A DNA stretch of 64,000 nucleotides, from positions 1 through 64,000 of the forward strand of contig JAMLID010000013.1 in the NCBI GenBank assembly GCA_023954355.1, given 5' to 3'. The position numbers were made by a program, and so were the translations under genes. Positions 15,938 to 24,816 of the stretch are shown in pieces. Position 1 is the stretch's first letter. Each line of letters starts with the position of its first letter. The notes under the pieces were generated by a model. It was not told where the DNA came from, did no database searches, and saw only the letters and a list, made by a program, of their open reading frames with translations. This DNA is from Oligoflexia bacterium (GTDB lineage Bacteria > Bdellovibrionota > UBA1018 > CAIPTA01).

Positions 15938-16849
15938 TTAAATTGAAGATTCTCTTAGTATAGGTTTTCTAGTTTTAGAGGTGGGGAGTAAAGATAAAAA
16001 GAATTTTTCTAAATTTTCGTTTACTAAATCTATTTGCTCCATTTGAGGGCAGTGAGAGCCTTCTTTGATCATGAGCATTTTCGAGTTAGGAATCAATTTA
16101 TGCATTATTTTCTGGTTTACGGGGGGAGTAATTAAATCTTTTTTCCCAGAGATGATCAAAGTCGGAGCTTTAATTTCATGAATCCAATGAGTGGCATCGT
16201 AGGCAATAAAATCATTCAAAAGATTTAGAAAGATATCAAGGTCCACTGTACTAGTTCGTCTCAGGTACTCATTAATATCTTTTCGATCTGCATATTTTAT
16301 GTTGAACCCTGCACGGGCAATAAACTCTTGGTTGATCAGATTTTCACCCTGAGATTTCCAAAACTTCGAAAGCACATCAGGGGCTAAATCATGTGCAAAG
16401 CGGATTAAAGGAAAAAGTACTTGAAGAAAATTATGATGAAACATGGTTTCAAATGGGTCTTTAGCTGTTCCATTGGCTAGAACAAGAGCCAATACCTTTT
16501 CAGGGGCCATTCGGTAAAGATCTAAAACGATATTTACTCCTAGAGAGTGTCCTAAAATGGGAGCACGTTTTATGTTTCTCTCGTGCATAAATTCTAAAAC
16601 ATCTTTGGCCAGTCTATGAATTGTTACTGTGCTGGCTTTCTCTGGGCGGTCGCTTTGTCCATGCCCTCTGTAGTCCATATAGTAAACGCGATAATTTTTT
16701 TTAAAATATTCCCATTGGTATTTCCATTGAAGCTTTGAGCAAACAAGCCCATAGCAAAAAATAAGTGGAGGGGCATTACTTGGGCCTTCTACAGAGTAAT
16801 AAAGTTTTACTCCATCAGATGATCGAAAATATCCTTGTTCTAAGCGCAT
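15938..16849 (-). CDS. Alpha/beta-hydrolase
   Basis: A 303-aa alpha/beta-hydrolase-fold enzyme. The catalytic triad can be assigned: nucleophile Ser102 in G-H-S-L-G, acid Asp238 in S-G-K-K-D, and His266 in G-S-H. The oxyanion region Y-G-L-V-C and the M-D-Y-R-G-H-G-Q-S-D motif (about 58-67) are typical of the family that includes esterases, haloperoxidase-like enzymes and C-C bond hydrolases. The substrate cannot be read. It has no signal peptide and is probably cytoplasmic. The start lies 9 nt after the stop of the FHA-like gene on the same strand, so the two form an operon. Confidence 0.88.
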   Translation of the reverse strand: MRLEQGYFRSSDGVKLYYSVEGPSNAPPLIFCYGLVCSKLQWKYQWEYFKKNYRVYYMDYRGHGQSDRPEKASTVTIHRLAKDVLEFMHERNIKRAPILGHSLGVNIVLDLYRMAPEKVLALVLANGTAKDPFETMFHHNFLQVLFPLIRFAHDLAPDVLSKFWKSQGENLINQEFIARAGFNIKYADRKDINEYLRRTSTVDLDIFLNLLNDFIAYDATHWIHEIKAPTLIISGKKDLITPPVNQKIMHKLIPNSKMLMIKEGSHCPQMEQIDLVNENLEKFFLSLLPTSKTRKPILRESSI

Positions 16850-16858
16850 GGGCTATCA

Positions 16859-17386
16859 TTAGCCTTTCTTCATGGGTGGTGGTACTGGGGGCATATTTTT
16901 AGCAGCTCCAGGTAGAGGAGGGGGTGTAGATGCACTAGGAAGAGGGGGAGGAGGTTTTTTTACAGAACCTCCTGAATGCTCTTTTGCTAAAAAATCTAAG
17001 ACATCTAAGATAGCAGATTCTTTTGTCTCTGGTGCAAAGCGATGTTCAGCCTGCGGATGCTCAAAAGGTGGTGGTGGAGAAGGGGGTAATTCATTTATTT
17101 TACTAAAATTAATCGTGGTGCGTGCCACAGATAAATTATCTTTGGCCTTTAAAGGGCTAGGCCCATCAATAGCTCGGCCATTGACTCGCAATTCAATCTC
17201 AGGGACGAGATTTTCTACAAAAGATTGCCCGCCCTGAGCAAAAACTCTAAATTGTACACTAGCTAAATCAGGGTCATCAATGACCATCTCAGCATCTTGA
17301 GAGCCAAATGTAAGGCTTGCTCCAGGGTGTATGTACGTTGCCTGTTGAGATCGATCAGATGTGGCTATAATTTTAAACTCAATCAT
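16859..17386 (-). CDS. FHA-like domain protein with proline-rich tail
   Basis: A 175-aa protein whose first about 95 residues look like a forkhead-associated (FHA) beta-sandwich: G-A-S-L-T-F-G-S at the first conserved loop, DDPDLASVQFRVFAQGGQSFVENL in place of the S-x-x-H region, and R-V-N-G-R-A-I near the conserved Asn-Gly. The usual His after Ser is replaced, so phosphothreonine binding is doubtful. The C-terminal 70 residues are dominated by Pro runs (P-P-S-P-P-P-P, K-K-P-P-P-P-L-P, V-P-P-P-M), likely disordered and possibly a ligand for SH3-like or EVH1-like partners. It lies upstream of the hydrolase and diverges from metH. The role is unknown. Confidence 0.7.
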   Translation of the reverse strand: MIEFKIIATSDRSQQATYIHPGASLTFGSQDAEMVIDDPDLASVQFRVFAQGGQSFVENLVPEIELRVNGRAIDGPSPLKAKDNLSVARTTINFSKINELPPSPPPPFEHPQAEHRFAPETKESAILDVLDFLAKEHSGGSVKKPPPPLPSASTPPPLPGAAKNMPPVPPPMKKG

Positions 17387-17453
17387 CTAAGATATAGTAT
17401 ATTCTTTAAGTTTTTTCTTTGCACTGCTTTTTGCATCGAATAGATTGTAAGAG

Positions 17454-20400
17454 ATGCAAAAGATTACCGATGAAGATAGAAAAAATAGGGTTGCTCAACT
17501 AAAAGGGCAGATACAGAAAAAAATTTTAGTTTTAGACGGTGCTACAGGTACGGCTCTACAAGATGCAGAGCTTGTAGCAGAAGATTTTGGTGGAGCAGAG
17601 CTAGAGGGCTGTAATGAGAATCTTGTCTTAACTCGTCCAGATGTAGTTAAAACAGTGCATCGCAAATATTTAGATGCTGGTGCTGATATCGTAGAAACGA
17701 ATACGTTTGGGGCAACTCCACTGGTTTTAGGTGAGTACGACCTAAGTGAAAAGGCATACGAAATTAATCGGGTAGCTGCGTTATTGGCGAGAGAAGTATG
17801 TGCAGAATTTGAAACAAAAGAATGGCCTCGCTTTGTAGCAGGTTCTATAGGACCAACGACAAAGTCTATCTCTCTTATGGGAAGCATTAGCTTTGATGAT
17901 CTTGCTGATCATTACTATGTGCAAGTAAAGGGGCTATATGATGGTGGTGCTGATTATTTTTTGATTGAAACTAGTAATGATACGGTGAATGTAAAAGCAT
18001 GTATCCATGCCATTGATCGCTTGCATGCAGAAGAGGGTAGATCGCCTTTACCGATTGCCGTTTCAGGAACCATCGAACCTATGGGAACTATGCTTGCTGG
18101 GCAAGGCGTTGATGCTCTTGCTACCGCTTTAGAAAATAGAGACTTACTCTATATCGGTCTTAACTGTGCTACAGGCCCAGAATTTATGACCGATCATATT
18201 CGTACGCTTTCTTCTATGGTGAAGGCTCCCATTTCTTGTGTGCCAAATGCAGGATTGCCTGATGAGAACGGAAAATATTTAGAAACACCAGAAATGCTCG
18301 CAACAGTGCTTGGTCGGTTTTTAGAAAAAGGTTGGATAAATGTAATTGGTGGCTGTTGTGGTACGCACTCTGGACATATTGAGCACTTAAGAAAGCTAGC
18401 TGACCAGTCTCGCCCTAACACAAGAGAAATAGCTTCTGCTTCTCGTTTATCGGGTATCGAATGTCTAGAAATTACCGATGAAATGCGCCCTATTCTTGTA
18501 GGAGAGAGAACGAACGTAATTGGATCAAAAAAATTTCGTGACCTAATTTCTTCTGATAAGTGGGAAGAGTCTGCAGAAGTTGGCCGAGCGCAAGTGAAAA
18601 AAGGTGCTCATATTGTTGATGTTTGTTTATCGAACCCTGATAGAGATGAGATGGCCGATTATAAAAAATTTCTCCCTGAAATTTTGAAGAAGGTAAAAGT
18701 TCCTATCATGATTGATTCTACCGATCATGATGTTATTGAGTATGCGCTTAAATACTGTCAGGGAAAAGCCATCATCAATTCTATCAACTTAGAAGATGGA
18801 CTAGAGCGCTTTGAAAAGGTGGTTCCCTTAGCAAAAGCCTATGGTGCCGCCTTAGTGGTTGGATGTATTGATGATGATCCTCAACAGGGCATGGGAGTCA
18901 CAAGGCAAAGAAAGTTAGAAATAGCTGAACGTGAGTACGAAATTTTAACCAAAACATATGGCATTAAGCCTCATGATATTTACTGGGATGCATTGGTTTT
19001 TCCCTGCGGCACCGGCGATGCGCAATATGTAGGATCAGCCGTAGAAACCATAGAGGGAGTAAGGTTATTAAAACAAAAGTATCCAGAATCTAAAACCGTA
19101 CTTGGAGTTTCAAACGTAAGCTTTGGATTACCAACTAGTGGTAGAGAAGTTTTAAATGCTGTCTTTTTATACCACTGTGTTCAAGCTGGTTTAGATTTAG
19201 CTATTGTGAATAGTGAAAAAATTCCTAGATACGGCTCATTAACAACAGATGAAATTAAAATCTGCGAAGATTTACTATGGAATCGTGGAGATGACCCTGT
19301 TGCGGCATTTGCTGCCTTTTTTCGATCAAGAAAACCTAAGGCCAAAGAAGTAAAAAAAGAACTGGCCTTGGATGACCGCCTAGCACAATACATTATAGAA
19401 GGCACAAAAGAAGGTCTTTATGAAGACCTTGAATTAAAATTAAAAGAATCCAAGCCTCTAGAAATTATCAATGGCCCACTTATGAATGGGATGGATACTG
19501 TAGGTAGATTATTTAATAAAAATGAAATGATCGTAGCCGAAGTTTTACAAAGCGCAGAAGCGATGAAGGCAGCTGTTGCCTACCTTGAGCCTAAAATGGA
19601 GAAGAAAGATAGTTCTCTTCGAGGGAAAATCGTTTTAGCCACTGTTAAAGGTGATGTTCATGATATTGGTAAAAACTTAGTAGAAATTATTTTGTCGAAT
19701 AATGGTTTTCAAGTCATAAATTTAGGAATCAAAATTCCCTCAGAGCAGTTAATTAAAGCTGCAAAAGAGCATAAGCCAGATCTATTGGGTCTTTCAGGAT
19801 TGTTAGTAAAGAGCGCCCAACAGATGGAAATTTCTGCCGGCGATTTAGCTACTGCGGGAATCAATGTTCCAATCCTAGTTGGTGGAGCAGCCTTATCAGA
19901 AGGGTTTACCGATAAGCGTATTGCAAAGGCTTACCAAGGTGGTGTTGTTGCCTACGCAAAAGATGCTATGGAAGGATTAAATCTTGCAAAGCAACTAGTA
20001 GACAGTAATCAAAAAGAGAAATTAATTGAATCACTACGTAATAGACAAAAGAACACTCAGGCAGAGCAGGTGTCGCAAGTAAAGCCACAAACGAAAATGA
20101 GTACTACTAGATCTAAATTAGTAGAAGCGCTTAGTGATTTTCCTCATCCAAAAGACTTGAGTCGCAGGATTTTAAAAGACGAAAGCCTTGATCGAATCTG
20201 GTCGTTTGTAAACTATCATGTTTTGTTTTACCGACACTTAGGCTTGCCTGGTGATGTAGTAAAGCTTTGGATTCAAAAAGACAAAAAAGCACTTCAGTCC
20301 CATGCCTCTGGCCAAAAAATGCTAGAGTTTGCTGATGAAATCCAAAAAATAAAAGATGAAGTAAAAGCTCAGGGTCTGATGAAACCAAGAGCGGTATTTC

Positions 20401-20960
20401 AGTTTTTTCGCTCCTATAGTGAGGGGAATCAGCTATTTCTTTGTTCAGAGAAAGACGAACTTAAATTTACTTTTCCAAGGCAAAATAAAGAAGACGGTCT
20501 GTGTATTTCTGATTTCACATCTGCCAATAAAACAGATGGTGATACCGTAGCTTTATTTTGTGTAACTGCAGGCGATGGAATCCGCCAAGAATCAACTAGA
20601 CTTAAAGAGAAGGGCGAGTATTTTCGCTCTCATGCTTTAGCAGCTTTAGCCCTAGAAACCGCTGAAGCTTATGCCGAACTTTTACACTCTCAAATTAGGT
20701 CGTTATGGGGATTTGCTGATCCACTAGAAATGACTATGATGGAAAGATTTCAAGCAAAATACCGTGGTTGTAGGTATTCTTTTGGATACCCCGCCTGCCC
20801 TAATTTAGAAGATCAGGCACTATTGTGGAAGCTGATTCGCCCTGAAGAAATTGGAGTAAAATTAACGGATGGATTTATGATGGATCCTGAAGCTTCTGTT
20901 TCTGCGATTGTATTTCATCATCCGAATGCGAAATATTTTGGAGTAGGAGAGATAAGTTGA
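17454..20960 (+). CDS. metH: Cobalamin-dependent methionine synthase
   Basis: MetH (1168 aa, slightly shorter than the usual about 1230) transfers a methyl group from methyltetrahydrofolate to homocysteine through B12. All four modules are visible: the homocysteine domain with zinc ligands Cys238 and Cys301-Cys302 (in G-G-C-C-G-T); the pterin domain starting near ILVGERTNVIGS (about residue 343); the B12-binding domain with D734-x-H736-x-x-G739, whose His is the lower axial ligand; and the C-terminal AdoMet reactivation domain with Y-R-G-C-R-Y-S-F-G-Y-P-A-C-P. Reactivation is therefore by the normal SAM/flavodoxin route. Only about 67 nt separate it from the divergent FHA gene, leaving no room for a cobalamin or SAM riboswitch. 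The start has no clear ribosome-binding site. Confidence 0.97.
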   Translation: MQKITDEDRKNRVAQLKGQIQKKILVLDGATGTALQDAELVAEDFGGAELEGCNENLVLTRPDVVKTVHRKYLDAGADIVETNTFGATPLVLGEYDLSEKAYEINRVAALLAREVCAEFETKEWPRFVAGSIGPTTKSISLMGSISFDDLADHYYVQVKGLYDGGADYFLIETSNDTVNVKACIHAIDRLHAEEGRSPLPIAVSGTIEPMGTMLAGQGVDALATALENRDLLYIGLNCATGPEFMTDHIRTLSSMVKAPISCVPNAGLPDENGKYLETPEMLATVLGRFLEKGWINVIGGCCGTHSGHIEHLRKLADQSRPNTREIASASRLSGIECLEITDEMRPILVGERTNVIGSKKFRDLISSDKWEESAEVGRAQVKKGAHIVDVCLSNPDRDEMADYKKFLPEILKKVKVPIMIDSTDHDVIEYALKYCQGKAIINSINLEDGLERFEKVVPLAKAYGAALVVGCIDDDPQQGMGVTRQRKLEIAEREYEILTKTYGIKPHDIYWDALVFPCGTGDAQYVGSAVETIEGVRLLKQKYPESKTVLGVSNVSFGLPTSGREVLNAVFLYHCVQAGLDLAIVNSEKIPRYGSLTTDEIKICEDLLWNRGDDPVAAFAAFFRSRKPKAKEVKKELALDDRLAQYIIEGTKEGLYEDLELKLKESKPLEIINGPLMNGMDTVGRLFNKNEMIVAEVLQSAEAMKAAVAYLEPKMEKKDSSLRGKIVLATVKGDVHDIGKNLVEIILSNNGFQVINLGIKIPSEQLIKAAKEHKPDLLGLSGLLVKSAQQMEISAGDLATAGINVPILVGGAALSEGFTDKRIAKAYQGGVVAYAKDAMEGLNLAKQLVDSNQKEKLIESLRNRQKNTQAEQVSQVKPQTKMSTTRSKLVEALSDFPHPKDLSRRILKDESLDRIWSFVNYHVLFYRHLGLPGDVVKLWIQKDKKALQSHASGQKMLEFADEIQKIKDEVKAQGLMKPRAVFQFFRSYSEGNQLFLCSEKDELKFTFPRQNKEDGLCISDFTSANKTDGDTVALFCVTAGDGIRQESTRLKEKGEYFRSHALAALALETAEAYAELLHSQIRSLWGFADPLEMTMMERFQAKYRGCRYSFGYPACPNLEDQALLWKLIRPEEIGVKLTDGFMMDPEASVSAIVFHHPNAKYFGVGEIS

Positions 20961-21451
20961 AGCTCGTATATGTAATCATGGTTAGTATTGGTGTGCTTGT
21001 AGGTGTTGGTTATGTGGTCTTACACACTAGAAACTTACCTTTAGTGATTAAAGAAGAGCCAATACTGGTTCAAGACCAGTTGGTAAGCCATAGTGCTAGT
21101 GTAGAAAAGTCTTCAGAAATGAATAGAAAAGAATTTATTTATCTTACTATGCAGGCAATGAAATCATTACCCAAAATTCGAAGATTTCAATCAGAAGAAG
21201 AGCGTAAACAGCTTACAGTGATAGCTGCGGCAAAAGTATTAGACGAAGTGATGCAAGCTGAACAAAAGTATCCTGAATTTTCAAAAGAAGCCGAAGATTT
21301 TTATAAAGAATGTGCTTCAGCTTCACAAATACACTCTAGTGCAAGAGCTATTTGTTATTGGGTTTTGAAAAGAGATGTCGAAAATAAGCGAAATATTGGA
21401 GTTTGGGCTTCTAGAGAAATGAAGCAGTTTATTGAGATCTCTGAGAATTAA
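20957..21451 (+). CDS. Membrane-anchored protein of unknown function coupled to metH
   Basis: The TTG start at 20957 overlaps the metH stop (TTGA), and GGAG lies 8 nt upstream, which supports translation coupling. The 164-aa product has an N-terminal transmembrane helix (about residues 3-22) and a soluble, charged, mostly helical domain. That domain includes Q-S-E-E-E-R-K-Q-L and a C-terminal C-A-S-A-S-Q-I-H-S-S-A-R-A-I-C-Y-W motif with two Cys 14 residues apart. I do not recognise the family. A functional link to methionine synthesis is not implied by sequence; coupling may only ensure expression. It is convergent with recG, 8 nt away. Confidence 0.7.
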   Translation: MKLVYVIMVSIGVLVGVGYVVLHTRNLPLVIKEEPILVQDQLVSHSASVEKSSEMNRKEFIYLTMQAMKSLPKIRRFQSEEERKQLTVIAAAKVLDEVMQAEQKYPEFSKEAEDFYKECASASQIHSSARAICYWVLKRDVENKRNIGVWASREMKQFIEISEN

Positions 21452-21459
21452 GATTTAAC

Positions 21460-23667
21460 TTATCCACTTTTTAAGTTTTTAGAAGCGGCTTCTAGCACTT
21501 TGCTTGACCATTTTTTTAAATTTGTATGTTCCGCATTAGACAGATTTGGATCATCTTGTAAAATGAGATCTGCTGCGTTTCTTGCATTTTCCAGTAAATC
21601 GATATCACGGACTAAGTCGGCTAAGCGAAATGTTGGTGAACCACTCTGCTTTGTTCCGAAAAAATCTCCTGGTCCACGAAGTTTTAGATCGAATTCAGAA
21701 ATCTCAAAACCACTAGTAGAAATTTCTAATTTTTGTAGGCGTACCCATGGGCTTTCTTCTTCTACACCCTCTTCTAAATCAAAATTCGCTTGCGAGGTAG
21801 AGGGAGGCTTAGAGTCAGTTACTAATACGCAGTAGCCCTGGTGTTTTCCTCTACCGATGCGCCCTCGTAATTGGTGCAGTTGAGAAAGCCCAAATCGTTC
21901 GGCATTCTCTATTCCCATGACGGTTGCATTGGGCACATCTACACCAACTTCAATAACCGTTGTAGATAAAAGTACATGAACTTTACCTTCTTTAAATTCG
22001 TTCATGATTTTTAGGCGCTCTTCGTTAGGAAGTTTACCGTGAACAAAAGCAATGTTTAATTCGGCCAACGGCCCATTCTTGAGACGGACAAACTCTTTTT
22101 CTACACTTTTTAAGTGTTCGAATCCTTCTGACTCTGATTCACTTACTAATGGATATACTAAGTAGGCTTGTCTACCAGTAGACACTTCTTTTTTAATCAG
22201 ATTATACAGTTTATTTCTCTCTGAACCTGCGATTACTTTTGTTTTAATAGGAGATCTACCTGCTGGTAGTTCTGTAATGGTGCTTACTTGTAGCTCACCA
22301 AATACTGTAAGTGCTAATGATCTAGGAATCGGTGTGGCTGTCATTGTTACCATATGTGGAGAAAGATTACTTCCTGGCTGCGCCAAGAATTGTGTGCGTT
22401 GATTTACTCCAAATCGATGTTGCTCATCAATAATGACAAGGCCTAAATTATTCCACTGTACTGAGGCTTGAATTAGGGCGTGAGTACCTACGACAAAATG
22501 ATAATGGCCTTCACGTATACCTAGTTGAATTTTTTCTTTTTCTTTTTTTGGTAAACTACCGGTTAGTAGCGCGACACGAATAGAGCTATTTTCAAATAGG
22601 CTTTGTACTAATCGATAGTGTTGCTCCGCAAGAATTTCCGTTGGAGCCATGAGTGCCACTTGTGCATTTTGGTCTAGTATATTGCACGCAGATAGTATTG
22701 CTACTAGGGTTTTTCCAGATCCAACATCACCTTGTACAATACGATTCATAGCAATAGGTTCAGCTACATCTTTTCGAATTTCTTCTATGGCTTGCTTTTG
22801 TCCCTGGGTAAGTTCAAAGGGTAGTTGCGCTTTAATTAGTTCGAATAGCTCATTTTTTCCACTAAAGCTTTGTGCGGGAAGTTTTTTGATTTTAGTGCGA
22901 TCCATTTTCAAAATTAGTTGAAATTTAAAAAACTCTTCAAAAATAAATCTTCGATAAGCTGGTGGTAGGTTATTGCTACTTATTTGATCAATAGCAAAAT
23001 AATTTGAAGGGAAATGAATTTCCTTAAAGGCATCTTGTATTGAAATCAATTGATGCTTTTCACGAACTTGATCGGGTAATAAATCGTTTAATTGAGGTAC
23101 AGCGATTTCTAGGCAATGGAACAAAGTTTCGCGGATAAATTTTTGGCTTAAAATTTCTGACCTTGAGTAAATAGGTACTACTCTTCCCCAGTGAATGGAT
23201 TTTTTTTGTTTCTTTGAAGTACTTGCTGTTTGTAGTTCAAACTCTGGGTGAATGATTTGAGGAGCTCCACGAAATTTTTTGAGCTTGCCTTGGAAGATAA
23301 ATTTTTTTCCAATCTCTAATTTTTCTTTTAATCCCTTATAGGATTGAAACCAGGTACATGATAGAAGGCCTCCATCATCACCTATGGCTACTAATTCAAT
23401 GAGGCGGCTCTTTTTACCTTTCAAAGGAATTTCTCGAACAGACTGAATCGTAGCTAGAACAGAGATTGAGGTACCTTCTTCTACTTTGTATAGATCTTTC
23501 GGGCCACAGATACGAGTACGGTCTTCATATCGAAGGGGAAAGTAATATAAAGCATCCTCTAATGACTGGATTCCTTTTCTCTGAAATTCTTGGGCGCGTT
23601 TCGGCCCAACACCTTTCATGTATTGAATGGGAGAGTCTAATAGAATTTTTTTATTATTTGTACTCAA
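21460..23667 (-). CDS. recG: ATP-dependent DNA helicase RecG
   Basis: RecG remodels stalled replication forks and branched DNA. The 735-aa protein has the wedge/OB domain in the first about 250 residues (YMKGVGPKRA, FPLRYEDR), Walker A GDVGSGKT, the DEQHRFG box (motif II), MTATPIPRSLALT (motif III) and the C-terminal helicase motif QLRGRIGRG. The start is TTG at 23667, overlapping the 3' end of greA by 14 nt; the homologous N-terminus L-L-D-S-P-I-Q-Y-M-K-G-V-G-P follows, which supports this start. It is therefore the second gene of a greA-recG operon. Confidence 0.97.
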   Translation of the reverse strand: MSTNNKKILLDSPIQYMKGVGPKRAQEFQRKGIQSLEDALYYFPLRYEDRTRICGPKDLYKVEEGTSISVLATIQSVREIPLKGKKSRLIELVAIGDDGGLLSCTWFQSYKGLKEKLEIGKKFIFQGKLKKFRGAPQIIHPEFELQTASTSKKQKKSIHWGRVVPIYSRSEILSQKFIRETLFHCLEIAVPQLNDLLPDQVREKHQLISIQDAFKEIHFPSNYFAIDQISSNNLPPAYRRFIFEEFFKFQLILKMDRTKIKKLPAQSFSGKNELFELIKAQLPFELTQGQKQAIEEIRKDVAEPIAMNRIVQGDVGSGKTLVAILSACNILDQNAQVALMAPTEILAEQHYRLVQSLFENSSIRVALLTGSLPKKEKEKIQLGIREGHYHFVVGTHALIQASVQWNNLGLVIIDEQHRFGVNQRTQFLAQPGSNLSPHMVTMTATPIPRSLALTVFGELQVSTITELPAGRSPIKTKVIAGSERNKLYNLIKKEVSTGRQAYLVYPLVSESESEGFEHLKSVEKEFVRLKNGPLAELNIAFVHGKLPNEERLKIMNEFKEGKVHVLLSTTVIEVGVDVPNATVMGIENAERFGLSQLHQLRGRIGRGKHQGYCVLVTDSKPPSTSQANFDLEEGVEEESPWVRLQKLEISTSGFEISEFDLKLRGPGDFFGTKQSGSPTFRLADLVRDIDLLENARNAADLILQDDPNLSNAEHTNLKKWSSKVLEAASKNLKSG

Positions 23668-24136
23668 CGTTACAAATTTCGTAAGCAGTTTTGCCTTTAG
23701 GGGTTACCACTTGTACTTCGTCACCAACTTTTTTACCGATTAGAGCTCTAGCAATAGGTGAGGCAATGCTGATTTTACTTTTAGAAATATCTGCCTCATC
23801 TATACCGACAATTTGATAAGTAATTTCATTGCCTGATTCTAGCTCTTCTAAAGATACAAGAGCACCAAAAACTATGTGACCATATGTCAATGTGCTTGGG
23901 TCGATAACTTGTGCGCCAGCAATGGTTGCATTAATGTATTGAATTCTACCTTCAATAAATGCTTGTTTTTCTTTGGCTGCGGCATATTCAGCATTTTCTT
24001 TTAAATCACCATGTGCGCGCGCCTCTTCAATTGCTTGAATTACGGTGGGACGCTCAACAGTTATCAGATGTTTTAATTCTGATTCGAGTTGTTTTTTTCC
24101 TTGTACAGTTACTGGATATATTTTGTCATCTTGCAT
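23654..24136 (-). CDS. greA: Transcription elongation factor GreA
   Basis: GreA (160 aa) rescues backtracked RNA polymerase by stimulating transcript cleavage. The N-terminal coiled coil carries the catalytic-tip region A-R-A-H-G-D-L-K-E-N-A-E-Y (about residues 39-51), with the acidic residues D and E present. The C-terminal FKBP-like domain has SIASPIARALIGKKVGDEV. Length is standard. Its last codons overlap the recG start in another frame. Confidence 0.97.
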   Translation of the reverse strand: MQDDKIYPVTVQGKKQLESELKHLITVERPTVIQAIEEARAHGDLKENAEYAAAKEKQAFIEGRIQYINATIAGAQVIDPSTLTYGHIVFGALVSLEELESGNEITYQIVGIDEADISKSKISIASPIARALIGKKVGDEVQVVTPKGKTAYEICNVEYK

Positions 24137-24235
24137 AGTTAAATTTAGTAGTACTTCTAGGGTAGAAAAACGTCAATACTTCCGTATAAATTAGTGCGTA
24201 AGATTTCACGTAAATGGATTTTGCGGAGGTAGTTT

Positions 24236-24526
24236 ATGTCAGAGAAGGTTTTTCAAGCGGGAATCACTAGAGAATCAGGTTACTTATACTTCTTAGATAA
24301 AAAAGGTTTTATTTGTAAGGTTAAAATGGCTAGAGGTCATGGTGGCTCAAAACCAAGCCCAGCAAGAATCATGCAAACAAATATAATACGTCAACCTGGC
24401 TTTTTATATTATGTAGATAAAGGTGGAGACGTTTCTATGGTCAAAATGTCTCGATCGGGAAGAAAAAAGCAAAGCGTAAATAAGAAAGTAGCGCGTAAAA
24501 AAACACTTATTGAGAGTAATCCATAA
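24236..24526 (+). CDS. Small basic protein with internally duplicated about-40-residue unit
   Basis: This 96-aa protein consists of two copies of one unit: I-T-R-E-S-G-Y-L-Y-F-L-D-K-K-G-F followed by K-V-K-M-A-R (about 9-33), and I-I-R-Q-P-G-F-L-Y-Y-V-D-K-G-G-D followed by M-V-K-M-S-R (about 49-73). A Lys/Arg-rich tail (G-R-K-K-Q, K-K-V-A-R-K-K) follows. The consensus is R-x-x-G-[YF]-L-Y-[FY]-[LV]-D-K-x-G-x5-V-K-M-[AS]-R. Four strands per unit seem likely. The basic tail suggests nucleic-acid or ribosome binding (inference). A strong GCGGAGG ribosome-binding site suggests good expression. It diverges from greA and converges with the zinc-ribbon gene 2 bp away. I cannot name the family. Confidence 0.75.
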   Translation: MSEKVFQAGITRESGYLYFLDKKGFICKVKMARGHGGSKPSPARIMQTNIIRQPGFLYYVDKGGDVSMVKMSRSGRKKQSVNKKVARKKTLIESNP

Positions 24527-24528
24527 GT

Positions 24529-24816
24529 TTATTTTTTCTTAAAAAGATTTTCAGCTATAGATTTTAAATCTTGTGAATTTTTATTAATATCTTGTTTGCC
24601 AACTTTGGCCTGAAACCAATCACAGAAATTTGCTTTTTCTTTCTCTACTTGTCTTGGTGCCTGTTCTTCAAGGCATTCATTATTGCGTGTTTTATCGTAG
24701 TTTTTACAGTTTTTACAAACCCTTGTATCTCGCATGCATTTTGGGCATTCATCTCTTCTGCCAAAATTAGTTTCTTCTAATTCTGATTGGCAGTTATAGC
24801 AGAAATGAGAGCTCAT
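24529..24816 (-). CDS. Small zinc-ribbon protein downstream of carB
   Basis: A 95-aa Cys-rich protein. Paired Cys motifs are C-Y-N-C (6-9), C-P-K-C (24-27) and C-K-N-C (34-37), with further single Cys in N-N-E-C-L-E and F-C-D-W-F. This is enough for two structural zinc sites. The C-terminal 25 residues are Lys/Asn-rich and helical ([10 protein letters not shown]). Its ATG overlaps the carB stop (ATGA), so it is co-expressed with carbamoyl-phosphate synthase, probably only for genomic reasons. The exact function is unknown; zinc-ribbon proteins of this size often bind RNA or protein. Confidence 0.75.
   Translation of the reverse strand: MSSHFCYNCQSELEETNFGRRDECPKCMRDTRVCKNCKNYDKTRNNECLEEQAPRQVEKEKANFCDWFQAKVGKQDINKNSQDLKSIAENLFKKK

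Noticed and set aside
16872-17237. Gly-rich 121-aa ORF on the plus strand
   Set aside because: It is the antisense shadow of the proline-rich tail of the FHA-like gene.
17387-17453. Cobalamin or SAM riboswitch before metH
   Set aside because: The gap to the divergent gene is only 67 nt, too short, and no conserved box is visible.
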